The position numbers were made by a program, and so were the translations under genes. 20,211 nt of DNA, taken from the NCBI GenBank assembly GCA_043736155.1, contig JAYTDA010000431.1:1-20211 (forward strand), read 5' to 3'. This DNA is from JANNRR01 sp043736155 (GTDB lineage: Bacteria > Pseudomonadota > Alphaproteobacteria > Rhodobacterales > Rhodobacteraceae). Positions 1 to 6,779 of the stretch are shown here, in pieces. The stretch's first letter is position 1. Every line of letters begins with the position of its first letter. Under the pieces are notes generated by a model. The model did no database searches. It saw only the letters and a program-made list of their open reading frames with translations, and was not told the DNA's origin.

Positions 1-443
1 GGCAGGCGTTGGGTGCCACCCATGCCGGGAATGATGGCCAGGTTGGTTTCCGGCAGGCCAAACCGCGCCGTATCGGCGGCAATGATAAAATCGGCCAGCA
101 GCGCCAGTTCACAGCCGCCGCCAAGCGCAAACCCCGCCACCGCCGCAATTATCGGTTTGCGGATGCGGGCGATGGTGTCGGCCCCGGCGGCGAACGGGTC
201 ACCATTGACCATGTCGACAAAGCCCTTGCCCGCCATTTCCCGCACATCGGCCCCGGCGGCAAACGCCTTGTCCGATCCGGTCAGGATGATGCAGCGCACC
301 GCAGGGTCAGCCTCCGCCGCGACCAGTGCCGCTGACAGTTCGCGCATCATCAGGGCATTGATGGCGTTCAGCGCCTCTGGCCGGTTCAGGCGGATCAGCA
401 AGACGCTGCCAGTCGGTTCCACAAGGATGGTCTGATAGGTCAT
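1..443 (-). CDS. Enoyl-CoA hydratase/isomerase (crotonase family), C-terminus cut off by window edge
   Basis: The first 147 residues are visible and belong to the crotonase fold, which hydrates trans-2-enoyl-CoA in fatty acid beta-oxidation. Residues 20-27 carry NRPEALNA. Residues 61-70 (FAAGADVREM) form the first oxyanion-hole segment, and 104-115 (GFALGGGCELAL) the second. The two catalytic glutamates of true hydratases match E112 and E132, the latter in LPETNLAIIPG, followed by GGTQRL. Both acids are present, so hydratase activity is likely rather than a non-hydratase paralogue. The ATG at 441-443 (minus strand) is preceded by GGAGG, which supports this start. The gene lies 71 bp downstream of mutM on the same strand and may be co-transcribed with it. 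The substrate chain length cannot be told from the sequence. Confidence 0.93.
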   Translation of the reverse strand, partial: MTYQTILVEPTGSVLLIRLNRPEALNAINALMMRELSAALVAAEADPAVRCIILTGSDKAFAAGADVREMAGKGFVDMVNGDPFAAGADTIARIRKPIIAAVAGFALGGGCELALLADFIIAADTARFGLPETNLAIIPGMGGTQRL

Positions 444-514
444 CGGTCCTCCGGCTTTGATTTAGCCTGGCGTTGACGGGTCATAGCACTGCCGGTCCAA
501 GGCTCCAACCCGGA

Positions 515-1411
515 TCAGCGCTGGCACTTTGGGCAATGAAACGATGACCGGCCGGATTGTACCAGCCGTTCGATGGTGCCGCCGCACCCCGGCGTGGCGC
601 AGGCCTCGCCCATCCGGCCATAGACCCGGAAGGAATGCTGAAAATAGCCAAGTTCGCCGTCGGTCTGCCGGTAATCGCGCAGCGACGACCCACCGGCCTC
701 GATTGCTTCCACCAGCACGGCGCGGATGATCGGCACCAGTGCCGCCACGTCGCTTTCGCTGATGGAGCCAGCCAGCCGGGTCGGCGCAATCCCGGCGCGG
801 TGCAGCACTTCGCAGACATAGATATTGCCCAGCCCCGCCACCACCCCCTGATCCAGCAGCGCCGACTTGATCGGGGTCTGGCACCGGTGCAGCCGCGCCG
901 CCAGTGCGGTTTCATGGAAATCGTTGCCCAAAGGCTCGGGGCCAAGGGCTGCCAGCAGCGGATGTTCATCGGCCCGCGCGGTTTCCACCAGATCCATCGC
1001 CCCAAACCTGCGGGCATCGTTGAAGGTGACGGTGGCACCGCCGTCGATATGCAGCACCACATGGTCATGTTTCTGTGGGCCATGATTCTGAAGTCCATGA
1101 TTCTGAAGTCCATGATTCTGCGGCACTGGCAGGTCATGGTGAAACTGCCCCTGCACCCGCCCCGAAATCAGCATGCGGCCCGACATTCCCAGATGGATCA
1201 ACAGGCTTTCCCCGGACTCCAGATCCGCCAGAATGTATTTCGACCGCCGCCGCAGTTGCAGCACCCGTTGCCCGGTCAGCCGGTCCGCCATCCGGGGCGG
1301 AAACGGCCAGCGCAGCCCGTCGCGGTTGACATCGGCGCGGGCAATGACCTGCCCTGCCATCACCGGCTCCAACCCGCGCCGCACGGTTTCCACTTCGGGC
1401 AGTTCTGGCAC
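515..1411 (-). CDS. mutM: Formamidopyrimidine-DNA glycosylase (Fpg/MutM) with a pentapeptide repeat insertion
   Basis: This base-excision repair enzyme removes 8-oxoguanine and formamidopyrimidines and nicks the abasic site. The N-terminus MPELPEVETV supplies the catalytic P2 and E3. K58 in RRRSKYIL matches the beta-turn lysine, M76 and RRF (134-136) match the void-filling residues, and the C-terminal zinc finger has C-x4-C and CPKC. The protein has 298 residues, longer than the usual 270-285. Most of the excess is four tandem pentapeptides at 97-116 (PQNHG, LQNHG, LQNHG, PQKHD), where relatives normally have a single P-x-KHD before HVV. All catalytic parts are intact, so it is probably active. 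mutM is divergent from the EF-hand gene and is followed by enoyl-CoA hydratase on the same strand. Confidence 0.96.
   Translation of the reverse strand: MPELPEVETVRRGLEPVMAGQVIARADVNRDGLRWPFPPRMADRLTGQRVLQLRRRSKYILADLESGESLLIHLGMSGRMLISGRVQGQFHHDLPVPQNHGLQNHGLQNHGPQKHDHVVLHIDGGATVTFNDARRFGAMDLVETARADEHPLLAALGPEPLGNDFHETALAARLHRCQTPIKSALLDQGVVAGLGNIYVCEVLHRAGIAPTRLAGSISESDVAALVPIIRAVLVEAIEAGGSSLRDYRQTDGELGYFQHSFRVYGRMGEACATPGCGGTIERLVQSGRSSFHCPKCQR
1066..1125. repeat. Four tandem 15-bp units inside mutM
   Basis: Units begin at 1066, 1081, 1096 and 1111. The two middle copies are identical (catgattctgaagtc) and the outer two share the catg(a/t)ttctg core. Because the unit is 15 bp, the reading frame is kept and five residues are added per copy on the minus strand. 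The copy at 1066 encodes the conserved PQKHD, so it is probably the ancestral one. Confidence 0.95.
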
Positions 1412-1431
1412 GGGGTTTTCCTTTGGCTTGG

Positions 1432-1466
1432 GTCTGGCGTAGAGGTCTGGCGTAGAGGTCTGGCGC
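1432..1466. repeat. 13-bp tandem repeat, 2.7 copies, upstream of mutM
   Basis: Two perfect copies of gtctggcgtagag (1432-1444 and 1445-1457) are followed by a partial third, gtctggcg. They lie in the 111-bp divergent gap between the mutM start (1411) and the EF-hand gene start (1523), so extra copies change the spacing between promoter and gene without affecting a protein. Confidence 0.95.
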
Positions 1467-1468
1467 GA

Positions 1469-1483
1469 TTAACCATACCTTTA
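1469..1483. promoter_or_regulatory. CtrA-like binding box (TTAA-N7-TTTA)
   Basis: The sequence TTAACCATACCTTTA matches the alphaproteobacterial CtrA consensus TTAA-N7-TTAA at all but one position, and the first half contains the 8-mer TTAACCAT. It also reads as a direct repeat, TTAACCAT and TTTACCAT, 11 bp apart (1469-1476 and 1480-1487). It is 40 bp upstream of the EF-hand gene and 58 bp upstream of mutM on the other strand. The call rests on motif match alone. Confidence 0.4.
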
Positions 1484-1522
1484 CCATGCGGGGCAATATT
1501 GGGCGCAGAAAGGGGGCCGATC

Positions 1523-2122
1523 ATGCTGCGCTATGTCCTGCTTTTCTTCGCGGTGCTGCTGGCGCAACCGGTGCGCGCCAACATTATGCTATCCGGGGCC
1601 ACGCTGACTGCTCCAGGTGCCACCCCCGTGGCGGTTCCGCCCGACCTGCCGGAACGGCTGCTGAAACAGATGAACAAGGCGAAGTCGAAGTTCCTGGAAG
1701 ATGCGGCGGCGCTGATCCTGGGCTATGGCACCGTCGACGGCATTGGTCCTGCCGGGATCGAGCACTTCATCGCCTCCAGCCGCGCCGAGATCAGGGCCCG
1801 GGCGATGGCACGGTTGCTGGCCGGTGATCTGGACAATGACGGTGCTGTCAGCGGCGAGGAACTGGCCAGCCTTGTCGCCAACGCCTCTGCCACCGGACGC
1901 GGGCGGTTGCAGCTGTCGTTCACCCTGGCCGATGCCGATCAGGCAGGCTTTGTCACCGCTGCGGAGTTGCGGGCCTTTGGCCAGACCAAGGCGCTGGACC
2001 TGTTTGACGAGGCCGAGGCGAATGACTGGCGGCAATTCATGTTGTTCGATCTGGACGGTAACGGGCACGTGGCGCTGCCGGAGGTGATGGAAGTTGTCAG
2101 CATGCTGAAACAGGCGGGTTGA
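1523..2122 (+). CDS. Exported EF-hand calcium-binding protein, function unknown
   Basis: The product has 199 residues. Residues 1-19 form a signal peptide (hydrophobic LLFFAVLLA, cleavage likely after VRA), so the protein is probably periplasmic. Three 12-residue EF-hand loops are visible. D102-E113 (DLDNDGAVSGEE) and D176-E187 (DLDGNGHVALPE) are both well formed, while D137-E148 has alanine at position 5 and may bind weakly. A lysine-rich helix (residues 45-60) precedes a segment rich in Ala and Arg. The open frame continues far upstream, but that part lies antisense to mutM. The ATG at 1523 follows the purine-rich agaaaggggg and begins the signal peptide, so I choose it. I do not recognise a named family. 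The CtrA-like box upstream hints at cell-cycle or motility control. Confidence 0.8.
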   Translation: MLRYVLLFFAVLLAQPVRANIMLSGATLTAPGATPVAVPPDLPERLLKQMNKAKSKFLEDAAALILGYGTVDGIGPAGIEHFIASSRAEIRARAMARLLAGDLDNDGAVSGEELASLVANASATGRGRLQLSFTLADADQAGFVTAAELRAFGQTKALDLFDEAEANDWRQFMLFDLDGNGHVALPEVMEVVSMLKQAG

Positions 2123-2221
2123 AGGGGGTGCCAATGACCGTGACCACAGGGCGCAGCGGCTGGCCCTGTTCCTGACCCGCCTTGCCGCCTATAAAGACCC
2201 GGAACCACAAGGACCGGGACC

Positions 2222-2983
2222 ATGGCTGAACAGGATACCACCACTCATTTCGGCTATCAGACCGTGCCGGAAAGCGAAAAGGCCGGGATGGTCCATGGCG
2301 TCTTTACCCGGGTCGCCGCGAAATACGACATGATGAATGACCTGATGTCGGCGGGCGTCCACCGGCTGTGGAAAGCGGCGATGATGGATTGGCTGGCGCC
2401 GCGCAGCCATCAGCGGCTGCTGGATGTGGCGGGGGGCACCGGCGATGTGGCGTTCCGCTTTTTGCGGCGTGCGCCCGGGGCGTCAGCCGTGGTCTGCGAC
2501 CTGACCGAAAGCATGCTGGAGGCGGGGCGGCAACGGGCCGGGGCGGAAAAGCTGGCAGGCAAGCTGGCGGGAAAGCTCGATTGGGTGGTGGGCGACGCCA
2601 TGGCGCTGCCGTTCGCCGATGCCAGTTTCGATGTCTATACCATCAGCTTTGGCATCCGCAACGTGACGCGTATCGCCGATGCCCTGGCCGAGGCCTACCG
2701 GGTGCTGCGCCCCGGTGGCCGCCTGATGGTGCTGGAATTCAGCCAGATACCGAACGACATGCTGCAAAAAGCCTATGACCTTTATTCCTTCACCGTTATC
2801 CCGCCGCTGGGGCAACTGGTGACCGGGGACCGCGCCAGCTATCAATATCTGGTGGAATCGATCCGCAAATTCCCGGATCAGGAGACGTTTCTGGCGATGA
2901 TCCAGAGTGCCGGGTTTTCGCAGGTGAAGTATCGCAATCTGAGCCTTGGCATTGCGGCGCTGCATTCCGGCTGGAAGATCTAG
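2222..2983 (+). CDS. ubiE: Ubiquinone/menaquinone biosynthesis C-methyltransferase UbiE
   Basis: UbiE is an S-adenosylmethionine-dependent C-methyltransferase that acts on the benzoquinol ring (2-octaprenyl-6-methoxy-1,4-benzoquinol type) in ubiquinone synthesis. The 253 residues match the usual length. The family signature YDMMNDLMSAGVHRLWK lies near residue 37. SAM motif I is LLDVAGGTGDVAFRF (about 63-77), GDAMALPFADASFD covers motif II, and the second signature is RVLRPGGRLMVLEFSQ. A short KLAG-KLAG-KLDW run (about 110-121) reflects a 12-bp duplication. The ATG is preceded by aagga at a reasonable distance. The TAG stop directly touches the ubiB start, so the two genes are surely one transcription unit. 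Confidence 0.97.
   Translation: MAEQDTTTHFGYQTVPESEKAGMVHGVFTRVAAKYDMMNDLMSAGVHRLWKAAMMDWLAPRSHQRLLDVAGGTGDVAFRFLRRAPGASAVVCDLTESMLEAGRQRAGAEKLAGKLAGKLDWVVGDAMALPFADASFDVYTISFGIRNVTRIADALAEAYRVLRPGGRLMVLEFSQIPNDMLQKAYDLYSFTVIPPLGQLVTGDRASYQYLVESIRKFPDQETFLAMIQSAGFSQVKYRNLSLGIAALHSGWKI
2549..2580. repeat. 12-bp imperfect tandem repeat in ubiE
   Basis: aagctggcaggc (2549-2560) is followed by aagctggcggga (2561-2572), 10 of 12 identical, then a partial copy beginning aagct. The reading frame is kept and the encoded run is KLAG-KLAG-KLDW, just before the conserved WVVGDAM. Confidence 0.85.
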
Positions 2984-4510
2984 GTGAGGGGTCCGCACAA
3001 TATCCTGCGGCTGATCCGCACCGGTGCCACGCTGGAACGTACCGGCGCCATGCCGGTGGTGCTGGCGGCGTTTCACGCCCCGCCCCGCCTGCGGTTTGCC
3101 GTGCGGGCGCTGGTCTGGCCGGTGCAATGGCTGGGTCTGCGCGGCGACCCTGCGCTGCCGCCGCTGACCCGCGCCCTGACCGCCCTTGGCCCGGTTTACA
3201 TCAAGTTCGGCCAGTTGATGTCGACCCGGCCCGATGTGGTCGGCGAGGTGCTGGCGGACCAGTTGCGCTATCTGCAAGACAAGCTGCCCGCGTTTCCGAC
3301 CGCACAGGCCCGCGCCATGGTGGCCGAGGAACTGGGCCACCCGGTCGAGGCTTTGTATGCCGAATTCAGCGACTCCGTCGCTGCCGCCTCGATTGCCCAG
3401 GTGCATCGGGCGCGGCTGAAGGGCAGCGGCGAAGCGGTGGCGGTCAAGGTGCTGCGCCCCGAGATCGAACGCGCTTTCCGCAAGGATATAGACGCTTTCT
3501 ACTTCGTCGCCGCCTTTATCGAAGCCCTGTCGCCCGCCTCCCGCCGCCTGCACCCGAATGAAGTGATCCGGCATTTCGAAGGCGTGGTGATGGGGGAGCT
3601 TGATCTGCGGCTGGAGGCTTCGGCTGCATCGGAGTTTGCCGATAATACCAAGGCTGACCCCGGGTTTCAGGTGCCAAGGCCACGCTGGGCGCTGTCTGCC
3701 CGCAATGTGATGACGCTGGACTGGGCCGAAGGGGTCAATCTGGGCGACAATGCCGCCATCGATGCCGCAGGCCATGACCGCGTGGCCCTGTCGGAACGGG
3801 TGTTGCAACTGTTCCTGCGCCATGCGCTGCGCGACGGCTTTTTTCACGGTGACATGCATCAGGGCAACCTGAAGGTGGCGGCAAACGGCGATATCATCGC
3901 CTATGATTTCGGCATCATGGGGCGGATCGACGAATATACCCGCAGGGTCTATGCCGAGATCCTGTTCGGCTTCATCCGCCGCGACTACCGCCGGGTTGCC
4001 GAGGTGCATTTCGAGGCGGGCTATGTCCCGGCAGACCGCGACATCGACGAGTTTGCAAGGGCACTTCGGGCAGTGGGAGAGCCGATTTTCGGCATGGATG
4101 CCACAGGGATTTCGATGGCGCATCTGCTGCAATATCTGTTCGAGGTGACCGAACGCTTTGGCATGGAGACCCGCACCGAACTGATTCTGCTGCAACGCAC
4201 CATGGTGGTGGTTGAAGGTGTCGCCCGCTCGCTGAACCCGCAGATCAACATCTGGCAGGTGGCGCAGCCGATCGTCGAACACTATATCCAGCAAAACATC
4301 GGGCCAATGGCGCTGCTGCGCGATTTGGCCAAGACGGCGCAGGTATTGGCGCGGTTTGGCCCGAAACTGCCGGCGCTGGTCGAGGCGCGGCTGATCGGCC
4401 GCGATTCCCTGCCGCCGCCAGCGCCGCCTTCGCGGCTGTGGCCACTGGTCTGGATGGCGGCAGGGGCTGCAATGGCCGGTGGCGCGATCTGGGCAGCGCG
4501 GCTGTTTTGA
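2984..4510 (+). CDS. ubiB: Ubiquinone biosynthesis atypical kinase/ATPase UbiB (ABC1/ADCK family)
   Basis: UbiB is an ABC1/COQ8-type protein-kinase-like ATPase needed for ubiquinone synthesis, thought to assist lipid precursor access at the inner membrane. The diagnostic KxGQ motif is KFGQ (74-77). The alanine-rich nucleotide loop is AAAS (133-136), the lysine is K155 in VAVKVL, and ELDLRLEASAASEF carries the ExD element. The catalytic segments are HGDMHQGN (from H288) and DFG (from D308). The C-terminus ends in a hydrophobic helix (WPLVWMAAGAAMAGGAIWAA), the membrane anchor. The start is GTG at 2984, directly after the ubiE stop, and MRGPHNILRLIRTGA is the N-terminus I expect in this group. 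A later ATG at 3050 would remove that segment. Zero spacing to ubiE suggests translational coupling. Confidence 0.95.
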   Translation: MRGPHNILRLIRTGATLERTGAMPVVLAAFHAPPRLRFAVRALVWPVQWLGLRGDPALPPLTRALTALGPVYIKFGQLMSTRPDVVGEVLADQLRYLQDKLPAFPTAQARAMVAEELGHPVEALYAEFSDSVAAASIAQVHRARLKGSGEAVAVKVLRPEIERAFRKDIDAFYFVAAFIEALSPASRRLHPNEVIRHFEGVVMGELDLRLEASAASEFADNTKADPGFQVPRPRWALSARNVMTLDWAEGVNLGDNAAIDAAGHDRVALSERVLQLFLRHALRDGFFHGDMHQGNLKVAANGDIIAYDFGIMGRIDEYTRRVYAEILFGFIRRDYRRVAEVHFEAGYVPADRDIDEFARALRAVGEPIFGMDATGISMAHLLQYLFEVTERFGMETRTELILLQRTMVVVEGVARSLNPQINIWQVAQPIVEHYIQQNIGPMALLRDLAKTAQVLARFGPKLPALVEARLIGRDSLPPPAPPSRLWPLVWMAAGAAMAGGAIWAARLF

Positions 4511-4534
4511 GAGCCAAGGCTGAGGTGTGCAATG

Positions 4535-4631
4535 GCCTCTCCCCCAACCCCACTCCGAAGGCGGAGAGGGGGGCGCTGACGGTGCCGTTCGCGCACCCCT
4601 CTCCCACCGGGAGAGGGGACGGGGGAGAGGC
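4535..4631. repeat. 97-bp branched palindromic element (REP/BIME-like)
   Basis: An outer 11-bp stem pairs gcctctccccc (4535-4545) perfectly with gggggagaggc (4621-4631). Inside lie two hairpins. Hairpin 1 pairs ccccactccg (4548-4557) with cggagagggg (4562-4571), with one mismatch and loop aagg. Hairpin 2 pairs cccctctccc (4596-4605) perfectly with gggagagggg (4609-4618), with loop acc. The whole can fold as a three-way junction on either strand. It sits in the gap between convergent ubiB and a Nudix gene, 11 bp from the Nudix stop. CCCTCTCCC...GGGAGAGGG repeats are common dispersed intergenic elements in proteobacteria. There is no T-tract, so it is not a textbook terminator, though it could block or protect transcript ends. 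Confidence 0.8.
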
Positions 4632-4642
4632 GGACGGCCCCC

Positions 4643-5080
4643 CTATCCCATCACTCGTCGCAGAAAGTGCCGGTCGCCGTCATTGTCCAGCGCGGTCACG
4701 GCAGCAGAAGCGGGCATCCACAGCGCGGTGTGGCCCGCCTCGCCTGGCGGACCGTGGCGGCGGATCGGGCGGGCGAGGTAGATGGTACAGAGCTTTTCCG
4801 CCCACAGGTCATAATCGGGCATATAGGTGAACCGCCGGTACATCCCCAGCCGCCGCACCGGGCGGATGCGCCAGCCGGTTTCCTCCAACACCTCGCGGTG
4901 CAGCGCCTGTAGCGGCTGTTCACCCCGGTCGATGCCGCCGCCGGGCAGCTGCATTTCGGGCAAAGGTTCCGCCTGCCAGGTCAGCAGCACATCGCCCCCG
5001 AGCCACAGCACCGCATAAACCCCGGGCCGCACCCGGTATCGTTGCCCTTTTCGGGGTGGGTCGCCAAAGCGTCGGTTCAT
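4643..5080 (-). CDS. Nudix hydrolase, substrate unknown
   Basis: The 145-residue protein carries a complete Nudix box at 48-70 (G-x5-E-x7-REVLEETGW, with E54, R62, E63, E66 and E67), the metal-binding helix that hydrolyses nucleoside diphosphates linked to another group. The N-terminus RPGVYAVLWLGGDVLLTWQ is the usual first beta-strand region before the box. The substrate cannot be read from the sequence; MutT-like or dinucleoside polyphosphate activity are possibilities. It is transcribed toward ubiB and divergently from hslO (81-bp gap). Its stop lies only 11 bp from the branched palindrome, which may define the 3' end of its mRNA. Confidence 0.88.
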   Translation of the reverse strand: MNRRFGDPPRKGQRYRVRPGVYAVLWLGGDVLLTWQAEPLPEMQLPGGGIDRGEQPLQALHREVLEETGWRIRPVRRLGMYRRFTYMPDYDLWAEKLCTIYLARPIRRHGPPGEAGHTALWMPASAAVTALDNDGDRHFLRRVMG

Positions 5081-5161
5081 TCCTTACCCCTGTTCCTGCC
5101 GGTGCGGTTGCCGTTCTGCCCGGCGCAGGCTATGCCAAATGCGGTCTTGCAAGGAAAGCTC

Positions 5162-6190
5162 ATGTCATCCGCCAGTTCAACACCTATGGCCAGTTCAACC
5201 CTTGGGTCCCGGATTGCGTGGGACGATACGATTCTGCCGTTTCAACTGGACCATGCCGACATCCGCGGCCGGGTCGCCCGGCTGGATGGGGTGCTGGAGC
5301 GGATTTTGCGCCAGCATGACTATCCGCCACAGGTCGAGGCGCTGGTGGCCGAAGCCGCAACCCTGACGGCGCTGATCGGCCAGGCGATCAAGCTGCGCTG
5401 GAAGCTGTCGTTGCAGGTACGCGGCGAAGGTGCTGTGAAGCTGATTGCCGCCGATTATTACGGCCCTGCTGCCGAGGGGGAACCTGCGCTGATGCGGGCC
5501 TATGCCGGGTTTGATTCGGGTGCCATCGACCCCGACCTGCCGCCCTATGACCAGATCGGCGGCGGCTTCATGATGATCCTGATCGATCAGGGGCCGGGAA
5601 CCCTGCCCTATCAGGGTATCACCCCGATCGCCGGAGCCTCGCTTTCCGCCTGTGCAGAGACTTATTTTGCCCAGTCCGAACAATTGCCAACCCGATTTGC
5701 CCTGGCCTATGGCCGCAGCCAGATGCCGGGGCAGAGCCCTCATTGGCGCGCCGGTGGCGTGATGTTGCAGCATATGCCGAAGGCGTCGCCGCTGATGGCC
5801 AAAGGCGAAGGCGGTTCCGGGATCGGCGGGCTGTTGGCGGCCAGTGACATTCTGGACGGTGAGCCTGCGGAAAACTGGAACCGCGCCAACCTGCTGCTGG
5901 ATACGGTGGAGGAGCTGGAGCTGATCGGCCCCAGCGTGCATCCCACCGACCTCCTGGTGCGGCTGTTCCACCAGGAGGGGCCCCGCGTCTTTGATCCGCA
6001 ACCGGTCGCCTTTGGCTGCACCTGTTCGGCGGAAAAGGTTTCGGCCAGCCTGTCGATCTATGATGCCGGGGAAATCGCCACCATGGTCAATCCGGCCGGA
6101 ATCGTGACGGCGGATTGCCAGTTCTGCGGCGCGCATTACGAGTTTGACCCGGCAAATCTGGGCCGTTCAGCCCGTGGCGCCGGTGACTGA
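5162..6190 (+). CDS. hslO: Redox-regulated chaperone Hsp33
   Basis: Hsp33 is a cytoplasmic holdase chaperone activated when oxidation releases zinc from its C-terminal cysteines. The zinc site is present as CTC (C286, C288) and CQFC (C319, C322), 30 residues apart, within the family's CxC-x27-32-CxxC pattern. Earlier landmarks include VRGEGAVKLIAADYYG and YQGITPIAG. The frame opens further upstream, but I choose the ATG at 5162 because aaggaaag lies just before it and the upstream residues do not resemble the family; this gives 342 residues. The N-terminus repeats ASSTPM-ASSTLG, from an 18-bp duplication, so its first 15 or so residues are probably disordered. It overlaps the following Nudix gene. 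I saw no clear heat-shock promoter in the divergent gap. Confidence 0.94.
   Translation: MSSASSTPMASSTLGSRIAWDDTILPFQLDHADIRGRVARLDGVLERILRQHDYPPQVEALVAEAATLTALIGQAIKLRWKLSLQVRGEGAVKLIAADYYGPAAEGEPALMRAYAGFDSGAIDPDLPPYDQIGGGFMMILIDQGPGTLPYQGITPIAGASLSACAETYFAQSEQLPTRFALAYGRSQMPGQSPHWRAGGVMLQHMPKASPLMAKGEGGSGIGGLLAASDILDGEPAENWNRANLLLDTVEELELIGPSVHPTDLLVRLFHQEGPRVFDPQPVAFGCTCSAEKVSASLSIYDAGEIATMVNPAGIVTADCQFCGAHYEFDPANLGRSARGAGD
5171..5206. repeat. 18-bp imperfect tandem repeat at the 5' end of hslO
   Basis: gccagttcaac occurs at 5171-5181 and again at 5189-5199, a period of 18 bp; over the full 18-bp units 14 positions match. The encoded N-terminal segment is ASSTPM followed by ASSTLG. Confidence 0.8.
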
Positions 6191-6779
6191 CCTGCGCCAG
6201 CAGTTGGTCACAGCGCTGCGCCGCCCCACCGGCGCTTCATCGGATTTTGATCTGAATCCGACGATGGCCCTGCCCGAAGGCCGGGTGTTGCGGCCCGCCG
6301 GGGTATTGGTCGGCATCATCGGGTCCGGTGCCGAGCCGCGCCTGCTGTTGACCAAACGCGCCTCGCATCTTGAACACCATCCGGGGCAGATCGCCTTTCC
6401 GGGCGGCAAGGTCGATCCGACCGATGCCAATGCCGAAGCCGCCGCCTTGCGCGAAGCCCGGGAAGAGGTCGGGCTGAACCCCGCAACGGTCGAGATATTG
6501 GGCCATCTGCCCGCGCATGACACCGTGACCGGGTTCCGCATCACCCCGGTACTGGGCTGGATCAGAGCCGATTTTGCCGCAATTGCGGAACCCGGAGAGG
6601 TTGAGGAGGTGTTTACCGTGCCGCTGCGCCATCTGTTGAACCAAGCCAACTTCCGGGTGGAACAGCGGATCTGGCACGGGCAACCGCGCTATTATTACAC
6701 CGCTCCCTTTGGCCCCTATTACATCTGGGGGGCCACGGCGCGGATTTTGCGCGGACTGGCAGAACGGATGGCCCCATGA
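6183..6779 (+). CDS. CoA pyrophosphatase-type Nudix hydrolase (NudL/UPF0035-like)
   Basis: This family cleaves CoA and its derivatives to 3',5'-ADP and phosphopantetheine. The CoA-specific segment LLLTKRASHLEHHPGQIAF (about 54-72) precedes FPGG, and the Nudix helix follows as ALREAREEVGL (88-98), with the spacing before the helix longer than in the standard box, as is usual for this subfamily. The C-terminus FGPYYIWGATARIL is also typical. I start it at GTG 6183 (MTDLRQQLVTAL, 198 residues), overlapping the end of hslO by 8 bases; GTG 6174 and TTG 6144 in the same frame are alternatives. Its TGA overlaps the ATG of the next gene in ATGA, so translational coupling is likely. Confidence 0.88.
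   Translation: MTDLRQQLVTALRRPTGASSDFDLNPTMALPEGRVLRPAGVLVGIIGSGAEPRLLLTKRASHLEHHPGQIAFPGGKVDPTDANAEAAALREAREEVGLNPATVEILGHLPAHDTVTGFRITPVLGWIRADFAAIAEPGEVEEVFTVPLRHLLNQANFRVEQRIWHGQPRYYYTAPFGPYYIWGATARILRGLAERMAP

Noticed and set aside
557..1522. Long open reading frame running into the EF-hand gene from upstream
   Set aside because: This part is antisense to mutM, which has full family motifs. The signal peptide and ribosome site place the start at 1523.
2483..4294. 603-codon open frame on the minus strand, opposite ubiE and ubiB
   Set aside because: High GC makes long antisense frames common. It has no recognisable domain, while the plus-strand genes have complete catalytic motifs.
4535..4631. 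CRISPR repeat or tRNA-like cloverleaf at the branched palindrome
   Set aside because: There are no spaced direct repeats and none of the tRNA arm consensus sequences; it is a palindromic element.
5042..5161. Upstream extension of hslO
   Set aside because: The extra residues do not resemble Hsp33 and a ribosome site sits immediately before ATG 5162.
5081..5161. Heat-shock (sigma-32) promoter before hslO
   Set aside because: I looked for a CTTGAA-like -35 with a CCCCAT-like -10 and saw no convincing pair.
5195..6136. Minus-strand open frame opposite hslO
   Set aside because: It has no motif and lies antisense to a gene with an intact Hsp33 zinc centre.
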